From Inia geoffrensis (lineage: Eukaryota > Chordata > Mammalia > Artiodactyla > Iniidae): 64,000 nt of DNA. Below are positions 47,535-58,835 of the stretch, in pieces. The stretch is taken from contig CM070901.1 of the NCBI GenBank assembly GCA_036417435.1, positions 5,058,001-5,122,000 on the forward strand. Reading direction: 5' to 3'. Within the stretch, counting starts at the first letter, position 1; every line of letters begins with the position of its first letter. A model generated the notes under the pieces. The model saw only the letters and a program-made list of their open reading frames with translations, ran no database searches and was not told the origin of the DNA. Position numbers and translations under genes: made by a program.

Positions 47535-47739
47535 GGGCTTCCCTGGTGGCGCAGTGGTTGAGAGTCCACCTGCCGATGCAGGGGACACGGGTTCATGTCC
47601 CGGTCTGGGAAGATCCCACATGCCGCGGAGCAGCTGGACCCGTGAGCCATGGCCGCTGAGCCTGTGCGTCCGGAGCCTGTGCTCCGCAACGGGAGAGGCC
47701 ACAACAGTGAGAGGCCCGCGTACCCCCCCCACCCAAAAA
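47535..47739 (+). mobile_element. CHR-type SINE
   Basis: Full SINE from gggcttccctggtggcgcag to gaggcccgcgtac, with a C-rich then A-rich tail. A perfect 16-bp target duplication aaagatatcagtttca is at 47519-47534 and 47740-47755. Confidence 0.96.
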
Positions 47740-47755
47740 AAAGATATCAGTTTCA

Positions 47756-48814
47756 AAGAGGGATTGGAATTACACGCATTTCCCTTAAGTATTAAGTAGA
47801 AAGGTAAAACGATGAGAGATTCCCGAGTTGACGCGCTGTCTTTGGTAGAGAAGCAGCATTCCTGGAAAATAATCTAAGAATGCTCCCCTTCTTCTTATAT
47901 AATTAATTTAAAGCAAAAAGCCATTCCATCTCATCTTGGTTTTCAGGACGGTGCTTTCAGTGGGTCCTCCTTTTGTCTCTTCAAACGCTTCTTGGCTTGA
48001 TTCTTCCTTCCCTTCCCACGCCCCCCTTTCTCCTTGACCCTCCTTTCTTTCCCCTTCTTGGTTACTTGCTACGTCATTCTTTTTCCCTTTTCCTTATATG
48101 GAAAGGTCAGCTTCACTGGTGGGAGGAGACTCCACTTCAGTGTGAATCTTCACTTCATGCCCTTAAGGGTAAGAGAAGGGCCAGGGCCGCTCCTGCTCTC
48201 CTGCCTCCCCCTCCCCCTCCCCCAGATATCCAGTCAGAACACCCCATTGCCTGAGGCGGAAGGCTGTTGTGTTAGAACCCAAGAAAAGTGACATCCAAAC
48301 TTTGAGTGCAATGTGTCGGCCCAAGTATGCCGGAAAGTCTACTGCCGGCACAGCACTGCTGTCACCCCTTCCTAAGACGGCCTCCCCTGCATCACAGAGA
48401 TGCCAGAAAATACACCTTCTCAAGTTTCCTTCTCCCAGTGGCTCGTGCCTTGAGCTTGCCAATGAGGGGCACTTATGGGTTTGGAAGGTGGGTGAGAAGC
48501 CAGGATTCTCTGGACATTTCCTAGACTGGTCCCACACATGCACAGATGTGCCTCATAGCAGCTTCCTAGGGAGTCTGGAGACCACTCATTCCACTGCTGC
48601 AGGATGGGATGGCTGAAAACTTCCCCAAGATTCTTCAGAACTGCAGCACCTTCCTAGGAGCTTTCAAGAACCCCGACTTTGGTGCTTTGGACAAAGATCT
48701 TTCCTGGAAACTTCTTTGACTTCCTTTGGCCATCATACAAGCAGTGCCAGCCTCTTGGATTTGATGGCACGTGACCTTCGCTGTCACTCAGGGCCCCGCG
48801 CCTAGAAGGGTCCT
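47756..48814. other. Intron 2, nothing recognised
   Basis: Pyrimidine-rich stretches (47970-48080, 48190-48230) raise the open-frame length on both strands. I see no domain or repeat. Confidence 0.5.
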
Positions 48815-49055
48815 ATATGAGTTTCCTAGAGCTTCCATAACAAACTACCAGAAACCAAGTGGCTTAAACAACAGAAATGTATTGCCTCATTGTTTCCAAG
48901 TCTGTGATCGAGGTGTCATCAGGACTGGTTCCTTCAGAGGGCCGTGAGGAAGAATCTATTGCAGGCCTCTCCCTCGTTTCTGATGGTCGACTGGCAATCT
49001 TTGACATCCTTTGGCTTACAGAAGCATCACCAGAATCTCTGTCCTCTGTCCTCAA
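48815..49055 (-). repeat. MLT1-type (ERVL-MaLR) LTR fragment
   Basis: The + strand reads gagtttcctagagcttccat, aacaaactaccagaaaccaa, gtggcttaaacaacagaaat and gtattgcctcattg, the reverse complement of a MaLR LTR 3' end as I recall it ('ttaagccacccagtctgtgg'). Confidence 0.8.
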
Positions 49056-49056
49056 A

Positions 49057-49115
49057 TAGGAATTAAGGGCTTACAAATTACATAGGCTCTTCTGTGTACA
49101 AGCCCTTAATTCCTA
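49057..49115. repeat. Perfect 16-bp inverted repeat
   Basis: taggaattaagggctt (49057-49072) and its exact reverse complement aagcccttaattccta (49100-49115), with a 27-base loop, at the edge of the MLT1 fragment. Confidence 0.9.
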
Positions 49116-49119
49116 CATT

Positions 49120-50555
49120 AAACTCTTCATATCTGAAATATATAGAATGAATTTTTTCCTGACCAAATCCTGATTGATACACAGACCTAAGATAGAAAAG
49201 ACTGGAGTAGCATACTCAAACAAGCAGAACTGGTCAGGTTTCGGTCCAGTCTTCAGATTAAAGGAGAGAAGCTGAGGGTCACAGATACAGCACAAATGCA
49301 GCTGGAGTAGAAGCCCCGTACTCTTCACCCCCAACCTAGGTGAGTTGGGGATTTGACAGAACCACAGATATGTGCTGAAATCCCAGGAAAAAGGTTGTTA
49401 GTGTCCCATTTTCCTTCTAGAACTCTGGAAACACATGAGGCCACCATAATTGCCAAGCCACCGTAGCACAAAATGGTCGAAGAGAGAAAACTACACAGGA
49501 CCTGAGTAAGTGAAATCGTTCTATAGAATGCTTGTGGAAACATTAAAGCCGCCAAGTGCTTTCAAAATAAGTGAAGTAATTACTTTTTTATAATGCTGAG
49601 TTAGAGAATTTTGAACATTGTACCTGCTACTGTTGCTTTCCTTCTTCCCCCTCTCCTCTGCCGTTCATCACAGAAGAGCAAAAGGATGTGGGTTTTGTGG
49701 GGAGACCGCCCAGGCCCACGCTCTGCTCTCCACTGGTACTAGCGAGGCTGGATGTAGTTAGTGCTCAGTGAATGGTAGGTATTATCTGCAGTCATTTGTT
49801 CTTGCCTGTATTCCTTCCTCAATTTCTCCAAGTAGAGAATAGAATCTTTAAAAATTTTGAAAAGTAATTGGAAGCAAAGACAACTCTGCAAGGGAATCTG
49901 GAATCGCTTCAAACTCAGTTAAACACAGATATGATGCTAAGAGTACAGGAGCTAGAAACTGGAAAAATTTGGAGCAGCCACTATATTAAATATGGTTTTA
50001 AAAATCTACCACGACATGTAAATACCTGCTGAACAATATAGTAAATACATAACTACAATTGGATAATATCTGAGGTGGGTCAATAGACTTTAAATCAGGG
50101 GAAAAGAAAGTAGGCAATGGGGCTTTCCAGGACTGGAAAGTTGCAAAATATTAATTGCAGGGCAAGGGCAAGAAAGATAACAATAGAGATGACAGAGGTA
50201 CATCAGTAAAACAGCTCCCCATGAAGTCTGGGCTTGTTAAGGAGACATCAAGATAAGGAAGGAGTGATGGACAGCATGACTGTGGAGAGGCCAGGTGACT
50301 GAGATTCTGCTAAAGATGAAGTATGATTTCAACAAAAGCCAGAAAATGAGAAGCTTGGGTTGTGGTGAGAATTTTGCTGGTAAAGCGATGGAAGGGTCTA
50401 ACCTGAAGTTGTGGCATTGTATGGCTATAGTGGAGTTGAGATGGAGGTCACCGAAAATAAGAAGCTCAAGAAGTTTCAAAAGCTTGGTCTATAAAATTCT
50501 GCAATAACTCCTAATTAGATTTAGATAAACTGAAAACTTATTTTGGTACCTAAAA
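49120..50555. other. Intron 2, unclassified
   Basis: No gene features. The region 50080-50500 (ccaggactggaaagttgcaa, aggaaggagtgatggacagc) looks like an old unassigned interspersed repeat similar in style to 26080-27700. Confidence 0.45.
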
Positions 50556-50559
50556 ACCT

Positions 50560-50912
50560 TTGTAATATTTTCAAGTTCATTTCCCATGACAATCCTATCA
50601 TCCTTTTACACTCCAGTCCTATCAGGCCATTTGCTTTTTTTCAAACCCATCACGTACTTCTACCCTCCTATGAGTTTGGACACACTGCTCTCTCTCCCTC
50701 TCTCTCTCTGGAAAATTCTTTCCCACCTGTCCACCTGATGAAGTCCTCCTTTAAGGCTTCTGTTAAATGTCCCATCCTCAGTGAAGTCTTCCCCTATTTC
50801 CTTACTGGTTTCATTCTCTTGTGTTTCACAGCCCTTACACCATTATATTTTACTTATTTGTTACTTGCTTATCTCCCACAGCTGCTTTGAAGACAAAGAT
50901 CCTTGCCTATTA
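50560..50912 (+). repeat. L2 LINE 3' part
   Basis: L2 order: tcatttcccatgacaatcct, ggaaaattctttcccacctg, atgaagtcctcctttaaggc, aatgtcccatcctcagtgaa and gtcttcccctatttcctt. Confidence 0.8.
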
Positions 50913-50914
50913 TT

Positions 50915-51125
50915 AATGGTAACAGCTGACATTCACTGAGAGTTTATTTCACACCAGATACTGTGCTAATAAGCATTTTATGTGGATGATTTTATTTTGC
51001 TTAATTGTCAAAAAATTATCCATGAGGCACTAACTACTATGATGCCCATTTTACTAAGGATGAAACTGAAGCCCAGAGAAGTTAAGAAATTTGAAGCTGA
51101 TCAAAAAGTTAGAAAGTGGGTAGAG
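50915..51125 (-). repeat. MIR SINE
   Basis: Antisense MIR: cattcactgagagtttattt, cacaccagatactgtgctaa, atgatgcccattttactaag and gaaactgaagcccagagaag. Confidence 0.8.
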
Positions 51126-51505
51126 TCAGGATTAAGTAAGTAACAACTTACAAGGAAGAGAAGAGAGTCAAGAACCAAACGATGGTCTTTCAGGAGCAGT
51201 GGGCTGAGTGAGAAAGCCAACTTTCCTCCTGGCCCTGAGAATCAAAGGGAGAGGAACCCTTTAATAAGTGTTGTGTGTGAAGTGGTTTCATCAGAAAAAT
51301 ACGAAGTTCCAGCAAACGCCAAGGAATTAAAGGTGCATTGGAAAAAAATAAAAATGTTTTGTTTATTTTACTTGCATTTGAGAAAAGATTACAGGGGTGG
51401 AGTGGGGGGAAGCAGGTGACCATTATTCTGGAAATCAGGAAGCAGTTTTTCCCATGACACTTCCATAGAAACTGTACATTAGCAGTGTGTAACTCGAGGT
51501 TAGAT
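51126..51505. other. Intron 2, nothing recognised
   Basis: Spacer between the MIR and the next L2, with no feature seen. Confidence 0.5.
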
Positions 51506-51509
51506 TGCC

Positions 51510-51950
51510 CTTCTGAATCCAGCTATCTACAGGATAGCTCCGCCAACTATCTCACAGGCATCATTCAACAATTCCAAATACAGACTCTCTCTCTTCCGTC
51601 CACCCTCTCTGACCCTCTTCACCCCCATCCCTGTCAGTAAGTGGGATTATCATCCAGGTCACCCAAGCCAGATTTCTAGCAACTATCGTCATCTCACTTG
51701 TTATTTCTCACATCCTAATTAGTCATCAAATCCTGTCATTTCTCCCTTAGAAATGGATCTAAGGTGCCATCCCCATTGCTGTAAACTTATACAGACCCTC
51801 ACCATCTCTCATCTGGTCTGACTACTACTGGCTTCTCTCTTCCTGATCACTCTCTACATTTCTGACAGTGATCTTTATATGATATAAAGCTGATTTTACC
51901 ATTGTCTGTGTAAATTTTTAAAATACTTTCTCCTTGTCTAGGAAAAAGCA
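51510..51950 (+). repeat. L2 LINE fragment
   Basis: It carries atcatccaggtcacccaagc, tatcgtcatctcacttgtta, ctaattagtcatcaaatcct and tcatctggtctgactactac, then cctgatcactctctacattt, typical of the L2 internal part. Confidence 0.6.
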
Positions 51951-52224
51951 CATTGTCCTGGAATGCTGTAGAAACTTCTAAAAGATGTGGACTCTGTTGG
52001 GTCCATCTACAAGGATGGTCTTGCAGCCCACCGTGTCTCATGCCCCTAGACTGCACAGAGCTGTTCTCCTTACTTATAAAGCCCACTCCTCCCTCCCTTC
52101 TGCCCTGGCTGATTCCAGTTAGTTCTCCAAGATTGAGGTCCAGTATCACATGATCCTGGAAACTGTAGTGAACCACTTAGACCTGCCTTAAGCACCACTT
52201 CACTGTAATATAAAAGTATATATT

Positions 52225-52375
52225 ATATTTTACAGCAATTGCTTTATTTGTCAATTTTATCTACAAAATTGCTAGATTTTTGAGGTCAAAGTCTTTGTCT
52301 TTTAACACTGAGATCTGTAGCATTTAGCACATATTCTGGGACATAGCAAACGCTCAATGAATTGTGACTGAATGA
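52225..52375 (+). repeat. L2 LINE 3' end
   Basis: Tail motifs: ttgaggtcaaagtctttgtc, tgtagcatttagcacatatt, ctgggacatagcaaacgctc and aatgaattgtgactgaatga. Confidence 0.7.
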
Positions 52376-53377
52376 TCATGTCATGGCTATGGAGTGACTC
52401 ACCTTCTCTCCTGGAAGCGATCGGCATGCCAGGATGCAGCTTCTCAACGCTTCTACAAGCCTGGGCCCAGTCAAAATCAAAGCCATAAAGTCAAATCTGT
52501 GGCTTTGGCAAATGTCTAAACAAAGCATTGTTTCTGAACAGTTGTGCCCTAAACTTCTGATCAGCATTTAGAGATTTTTCAGCTCAATATGCATCTTTCA
52601 GCAATTAGAGATCAAGGTTAACTGTACTGCAAGATAATGCACATCACAGGTTATCAGCCAGGAGCAGGTCTAGTCACCGACACTGTCATCACTCATCACA
52701 GTGGGGATAGAGGGAACCACACACATTGTGTGGCATTGACCAACCACTCTGATCACCTTTCTCATTATCTGCAGAGCCCACACTTTGGACATAATTCCAC
52801 TTTAGCTTTAAGTTATCATCCTAAATTTCAGAGTCCACCCAATATAATTAATATCTAACAGGCCACTATGCACAACATTTTCCTTTTGAACAAGAATTAT
52901 ATATGCTATTTCTGGGGTCTTTAAGGAATGATGTAAGGTACATCAGTTACAACACTTGTCAGTGCAAATCTGGACCCAGTATCAGTGCAGAGGTACATAG
53001 CACACGTTTCCATTACAGCTATGGGTTTACAGTAGAGGTCTGGATTTCTATATATCAGGTATAATCTTTTAACATCCTGGAACGATGAAAAGAGGCTGTG
53101 CCACTTCCTGCTCTGATTAATAGTGTCAAGCTAGTAAAATAATGATCAGCAAGATGTTATGAGAGATTAGAGTTGGGATTTTTATTTTCAGTTGGAACAT
53201 CATTGGATTTTTATCCAAAAGGATCTCTGGCTTGTGCATTTAGACACACCTTTCCTAAAGATACCAAAAAGTATTAACACACCTTTTAAAAAGCATTCAC
53301 TTAAAGTAGACTTTACAAGCCTAGGATTCATCTCTGAAGGACAACTAAGTTTCATTAATTCCAAGACTGCTATGTTT
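52376..53377. other. Intron 2, nothing recognised
   Basis: No coding or repeat features recognised. Confidence 0.5.
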
Positions 53378-53380
53378 CAC

Positions 53381-53383
<3 letters not shown>

Positions 53384-53418
<35 letters not shown>
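53384..53418. repeat. (TA)n microsatellite
   Basis: About 17 TA repeats run directly into a T-run of about 32 bases that belongs to the SINE tail next to it, so the microsatellite probably grew from the tail or its target site. Confidence 0.95.
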
Positions 53419-53451
<33 letters not shown>

Positions 53452-53641
53452 GGTATGCGGGCCTCTCACTGCTGTGGCCTCTCCCATTGCGGAGCACAGG
53501 CTCCAGATGCACAGGCTCAGCGGCCATGGTTCACGGGTCCAGCCGCTCTGCGGCATGTGGCGTCTTCCCGGAACGGGGCACGAACCCGTGTCCCCTGCAT
53601 CGACAGGCGGACTCTCAACTACTGCGCCACCAGTGAAGCCC
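53389..53641 (-). mobile_element. CHR-type SINE with expanded tail
   Basis: The + strand shows (TA)n, a long T-run, then gcggtatgcgggcctctcac ... ctgcgccaccagtgaagcc, the reverse of a CHR SINE. Imperfect target duplications cacctttatat (53378-53388) and caccctcatat (53642-53652) agree at 9 of 11 positions. Confidence 0.9.
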
Positions 53642-53879
53642 CACCCTCATATTTTTAACTTCTAGAAACCACCATGGACTTTACAATCAACAGTGCCTTG
53701 GTGTTGTGCTATATTTTAGTTGCAGAATTTTTCTTTCTTAGTGTATATGAAGTCAATGTAATTATCAATGATGAATTTAACCCTGATAAAATATGAAAAT
53801 AGATGTATTCTTTTATTATTTCTAATAATATTTATTACATATTATAATATGCATTAAAGTATTATTAATACTTTACTAT

Positions 53880-54345
53880 TCCCACCAAAATCTACTCCAG
53901 GGACCCAGCCTCTCCCTAGGGGCTCCCAGGCGCCCCAACTGGAGGGTCCCCAGGCAGACCACCTGGCTGGCCAAGGCAAGTTCCTGCCAGCTGTGCCTTC
54001 GGGGGGAACGGGCATCATTAGGTGGATTAGGGCTTGTAATTGGCAGATGTCTGGTTTCCCCCAGGAGCACAGGATATGGAACTGGCCTCTCCTGAACCGG
54101 GTTCTGGCCTGGATTCCCCCTGTTCCAGAGGGCAATGTGCGGAGCACATGCACAGCTGGCTCCCAGGCCTCCAGGGTCTCTCACAGAGGATGCCTGCTGC
54201 CTGACACGCACATCTCTGGGGGGCTTAGGAGGGCCCATCACATCTGCCACCAGGTGGAATAAGCTCCTTTGGGTAGGTTAGGCTTGGAATTAGGCAGATG
54301 CCTTGTGTCTTCATGACCCTTGAACTCTTCCAGGCCATTGGCTAC
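53880..54345. other. Unclassified GC-rich block
   Basis: This block is clearly GC-richer than its AT-rich sides, with sharp edges. It holds a diverged internal repeat (54019-54052, ggattagggcttgtaattgg; 54273-54306, taggttaggcttggaattag). The open frames of 89-124 codons have no known match by eye. It may be part of an LTR or ERV, or a unique insertion. Confidence 0.4.
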
Positions 54346-55500
54346 CCTTAACCACAAGAGATACTCTTGGGCAATAGGCACTATTTTATTTTTTTTAACT
54401 AATTATATCACTGTTATTCTAGCTATCTAAATCTTCTTTGTTTCTGCAAGGTATGCTTTCAGCGAGAGTCATAACTGGAATAACCTCTTTAATATTAAGC
54501 ATGCTTTTTGCTCATTTTGTTTAACCCTTTTCATATTTTGCCCTATTCCCTCCTCCTCTTATCATTCGTGAAAGTTTAAGAATGTTCTTCACTCTATTTC
54601 ATCCCCATCTTTCCAGTATATTCATGGAGGCCAGACCTTGTTCTAGGAGAGGAAAGAGCGGCTCTTTTCTCGTCAGCCCTAAGGGCAGGTGGAGAGCGGC
54701 AGTGCCTTCCTGTTCTGCCTTGTCTGTGACCCTTCCTAGAGTGCTGGTGTACTGTGGAAATGCTCTTCCGCCTCCCCTACTCTAACCAGCTCGCCCTTCA
54801 TTCCTCTTCTCCAGCCATTTTTCTCTCAACCCGTCTCTGTGCTATTCCTCCAAACTTCATCCCATCTGAAATGTCATAACATGTACAAAGATGTTACTTG
54901 ATTTTAAAATCTTACTTTCCTAAGTCAATAGGCATGACTTCCTTAATCTACTGCCCATATTTTATATGTGTGTAGATATACATTTTTAATGTGTAAAAGT
55001 GAGAAAATCTATACCAAGTTTAAATTGGAGTAACCCATTTCAGGTTCTCCAAGATGCTATGTTTGAAAAACATACTACTTTTCTGAGTGGCTTATATCTT
55101 GCTTAATTTTTTAAGTTTCTTGGGAAGATTATAGGAAAATTATGAAGTTCACATTTTATGTTAAATATGCCAGTATTACACATTTCACCCTTCGGTAATT
55201 ACAATCTTTTCATCATAAACATCTCTCTTATGTTTCTCTTCATTAGGATAATTGTTATTCCTGAGTATTTGAAATGTTATTAACAATTTCTTAAATCCTT
55301 TATTTTATGATATGGCAGTTTCAGAAATTAAATTCTTGCCTAGACATATCATAATATTCCAGTTTTAACTCATAAACAGAGTGCAGAGATTATGACCTCA
55401 GTTAACCCATTCCTGAGTATGAGTCTAATATATTCAAAAAGAAAGCAGTTCAGGTATAAGAAAGTGATACCTGTAAAAATTATTGGTCAACATGGTGTAA
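54346..55500. other. Intron 2, nothing recognised
   Basis: AT-rich intron with no feature that I can name. Confidence 0.55.
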
Positions 55501-55512
55501 ACAACGATAATA

Positions 55513-56913
55513 GTGGGGGACTTTACCATTCCACTTACACCAATGGACAGATCATCCAGACAGAAAATTAATAAGGAAACACAAGCCTCAAATGACACAT
55601 TAGAACAGATAGGCTTCATTGATATTTATAGGACATTCCATCTGAAAGCAGCAGAATACACTTTCTTTTCAAGTGCACATGGAATATTCTCCAAGATAGA
55701 TCATATCTTGGGTCACAAATCAAGCCTCAGTAAATTTAAGAAAATTGAAATCATATCAAGCACCTTTTCTGACCACAACACTATGAGATTAGAAATCAAT
55801 TACAGGAAAAAAACTGTAAAAAACACAAACACATGGAGGCCAAACAATATGCTACTAAATAAACAGTGGATCACTGAAGAAATCAAAAAATACCTAGAAA
55901 CAAATGACGGTGAAAACACAATGACCCAAAACCTATGGGATGTGGCAAAAGCAGTTCTCAGAGGGAAGTTTATAGCAATACAATCCTATGTCAAGAAACA
56001 AGAATCATCTCAAATAAACAACCTAACCTTACACCTAAAGCAACTAGAGAGAGAAGAACAAACACAACCTAAAGTTAGTAGAAGGAAAGCAATCATAAAG
56101 ATCAGAGCAGAAATAAATGAAATAGAAATGAAGAAAACGATAGCAAAGATTAATGAAACTAAAAGCTGTTACTTTGAGAAGATAAACAAAATTGATAAAC
56201 CTTTAGCCAGACTCATCAAGAAAAAAAGGGAGAGGACTCAAATCAATAAAGTTAGAAATGAAAAAGGAAAAGTTACAACTGACAACACACAAAAACAAAG
56301 GATCATAAGAGACTACTACAAGCAACTATATGCCAATAAAATGGGAAACCTGGAAGAAATGGACAAATTCTTAGAAAGGCACAACCTTCCAAGACTGAAC
56401 CAGGAAGAAATAGAAAATATGAACAGACCAATCACAAGTAATGAAATTGAAACTGTGATTAAAAAACTTCCAGCAAGCAAAAGTCCAGGACCAGATGGCT
56501 TCACAGGTGAATTCTATCAAACATTTAAAGAAGAGCTAACACCTATCCTTCTTAAACTCTTCCAAAAAATTGCAGAGGGAGGAACACACCCAAGCTCATT
56601 CTATGAGGCCACCATCACCCTGACACCAAAACCAGACAAAGATACCACAATATCAGAAAATTACAGGCCAGTATAACTGATGAACATAGATGTAAAAATC
56701 CTCAACAAAATACTAGCAAACAGAATCCAACAACACACTAAAAGGATCATACACCATAATCAAGTGGGATTTTTCGCAGGGATGCAAAGATTCTTCAATA
56801 TATGCAAATCAATCAATATGATACACCATATTAAGAAACTGAAGAATAAAAACCAAATGATCATCTCAGTAGATGCAGAAAAACTTTTGACAAAGTTCAA
56901 CACCCATTCATGA
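55513..56913 (+). pseudogene. L1 ORF2 relic, endonuclease end to RT start
   Basis: A long open stretch (55513-56676, 387 codons) begins [20 protein letters not shown] and covers the end of the endonuclease (FSDHN intact), the linker and the first RT blocks ([21 protein letters not shown]). A single stop (taa, 56674-56676) falls inside the otherwise conserved RT motif after RPV. The frame continues to 56913 and then shifts near FDK.V. The missing endonuclease start and this stop show it is dead. Confidence 0.9.
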
Positions 56914-57086
56914 TAAAAACTGTCCAGAAATTGGGCATAGAGGGAAACTGCCCCAACATAATTAAGGCTGTATATGGCAAACTCACAGCAAACATCATTC
57001 CCAATGGTGAAAAACTGGAAGCATTTCCTCTAAGATCAGAAACAAGACAATGATGTCCACTCTCACCATTATTATTCAACATAGTT

Positions 57087-57800
57087 TTGGAAGTCCTAGC
57101 CACGGCAACCAGAGAAGAAAAGGAAATAAAAGGAATCCAAATTGGAAAAGGAGAAGTAAAACTGTCACTGTTTGCAGATACAATACTATACATAGAAAAT
57201 CCTAAAGATAACACCAGGAAAGTTCTAGAGTTAATCAATGAATTTGGTAAAGTTGCAAGATACAAAATTAATGCACAGAAATCTCTTGCATTCCTATACA
57301 CTAACAACAAAAGATCAGAAAGAGAAATTAAGGAAACATTCCCATTTATCACTGCAACAAAAAGAATAAAATACCTGGGAATAAACCTACCTAGGGAGGC
57401 AAAAGACCTGTACTCAGAAAACTATAAGATACTGATGAAAGAAATCAAAGACGACACAAACAGATGGAGAGATATGCCATGTTCTTGGATTGGAAGAATC
57501 AACATTGTGAAAATGACTGTACTACCCAAAGCAATGTACAGATTCAATGCAATCCCTATCAAATTACCATTGGCATTTTTCACAGAATTAGAACAAAAAA
57601 TTTTACAATTTGTATGGGAACACAAAAGACCCCAAATAGCCAAAGCAATCTTGAGAAAGAAAAACGGAACTGGAGGAATCGAGCTCCCTGACTTCAGACT
57701 AAACTACAAAGCTACAGTAATCAAGACAGTATGGTATTGGCACAAAAACAGAAATATAGGTCAATGGAACAGGATAGAAAGCCCAGAGAGAAAACTATGA
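57087..57800 (+). pseudogene. L1 ORF2 relic, RT core to C-terminal part
   Basis: Open for 237 codons ([20 protein letters not shown] ... [15 protein letters not shown]). The polymerase active-site box reads FADTILY where FADD-x-ILY is expected, so the second Asp and a neighbour are gone through a one-codon deletion and change. Downstream pieces to 58250 match the usual L1 C-terminal region. An upstream stop in the RT domain (cagacaatgatgtccac, about 57045) separates it from 55513-56913. Confidence 0.88.
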
Positions 57801-58295
57801 AGCTATGGTCACCTAATCTATGACAAAGGAGGCAAGACTATACAATGGAGGAAAGACAGTCTCTTCAATACATGGTGCTGGGAAAACTGGGCAGCTACAT
57901 GCAAAAGAATGAAATTAGAATGCTCCCTAACACCATACACAAAAATAAACTCAAAATAGATTAAAGACCTAAATGTAAGGCCGGACACTCTGAAACACTT
58001 AGAGGAAAACATAGACAGAACACTGTATGACATAAATCGCAGCAAGATCTTTTTGATACACTCCCTAAAGGAATGAAAATAAAAACAAAAATAAAGAAAT
58101 GGGACCTAATTAAACTTAAATGCTTTTGCACAGCAAAGGAAAGCATAAATAAGATGAAAAGACAACCCTCAGAATGGGAGAAAATATTTGCAAATGAAAC
58201 AACTGACAAGGGATTAATCTAATCTCCAAAATATACAACAGCTCAAGCAGCTGAATATCAAAAATACAAACAACCCAATAAAAAATAGGCAGAGG

Positions 58296-58490
58296 GGCTT
58301 CCCTGGTGGCGCAGTGGTTGAGAGTCCGCCTGCCAATGCAGGGGACACAGATTCAGTGCCCCAGTCCGGGAAGATCCCACATGCCGCAGAGCAGCTGGGC
58401 CCGTGAGCCTGCGCGTCCGGAGCCTGTGCTCCACAACGGGAGAGGCCACAACAGTGAGAGGCCCGCGTACAGCAAAAAAAAAAAAAAAAA
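58296..58490 (+). mobile_element. CHR-type SINE inside L1
   Basis: Full head cttccctggtggcgcagtgg to gaggcccgcgtacagc plus poly(A). The L1 sequence is duplicated at its sides (aaaataggcagagg before, aaaatgggcagagg after, one mismatch), so it inserted after the L1. It is slightly shorter than the other copies because it lacks the 'gagccatggccgct' segment. Confidence 0.95.
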
Positions 58491-58619
58491 TGGGCAGAGG
58501 ACCTAAATAGACATTTCTCCAAAGAAGACGTACAGATGGCCAAGAGGCACATGAAAAGATGCTCAACATCACTAATTATTAGAGAAATATAAACAGCAAT
58601 GGTACTAGTAGCAATATTG

Positions 58620-58835
58620 AAGATGTTAAAATAGTGACAACCAGCATATGCATAGACTTAAATAGTTTATGAAAAAACTTTCATTAAGTCATGTCATTCT
58701 CACCAGGACCCTGAGGTTAGGTGATATGATTATGCCTATATGCTAAAATGAGGAAACAGAAGCTCAGAACTCTGTTTCGTTATTTATCAATACCAAACCA
58801 CTAGAGAACATCAAAGCTGGGCCTGGAATCCCTGT
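58620..58835 (-). repeat. MIR SINE
   Basis: Antisense MIR: tcaccaggaccctgaggtta, tatgctaaaatgaggaaaca and gaagctcagaactctg. Confidence 0.7.

Larger units (their letters stand above)
55503..58595 (+). mobile_element. Truncated L1 (ORF2 only), split by a SINE
   Basis: It starts inside the endonuclease domain (gggggactttaccattccac) and ends before the 3' UTR (aacatcactaattattagag), so both ends are missing. It carries a SINE at 58296-58490. It is antisense to CRB1 and less diverged than the L1 at 31-34 kb. Confidence 0.9.
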
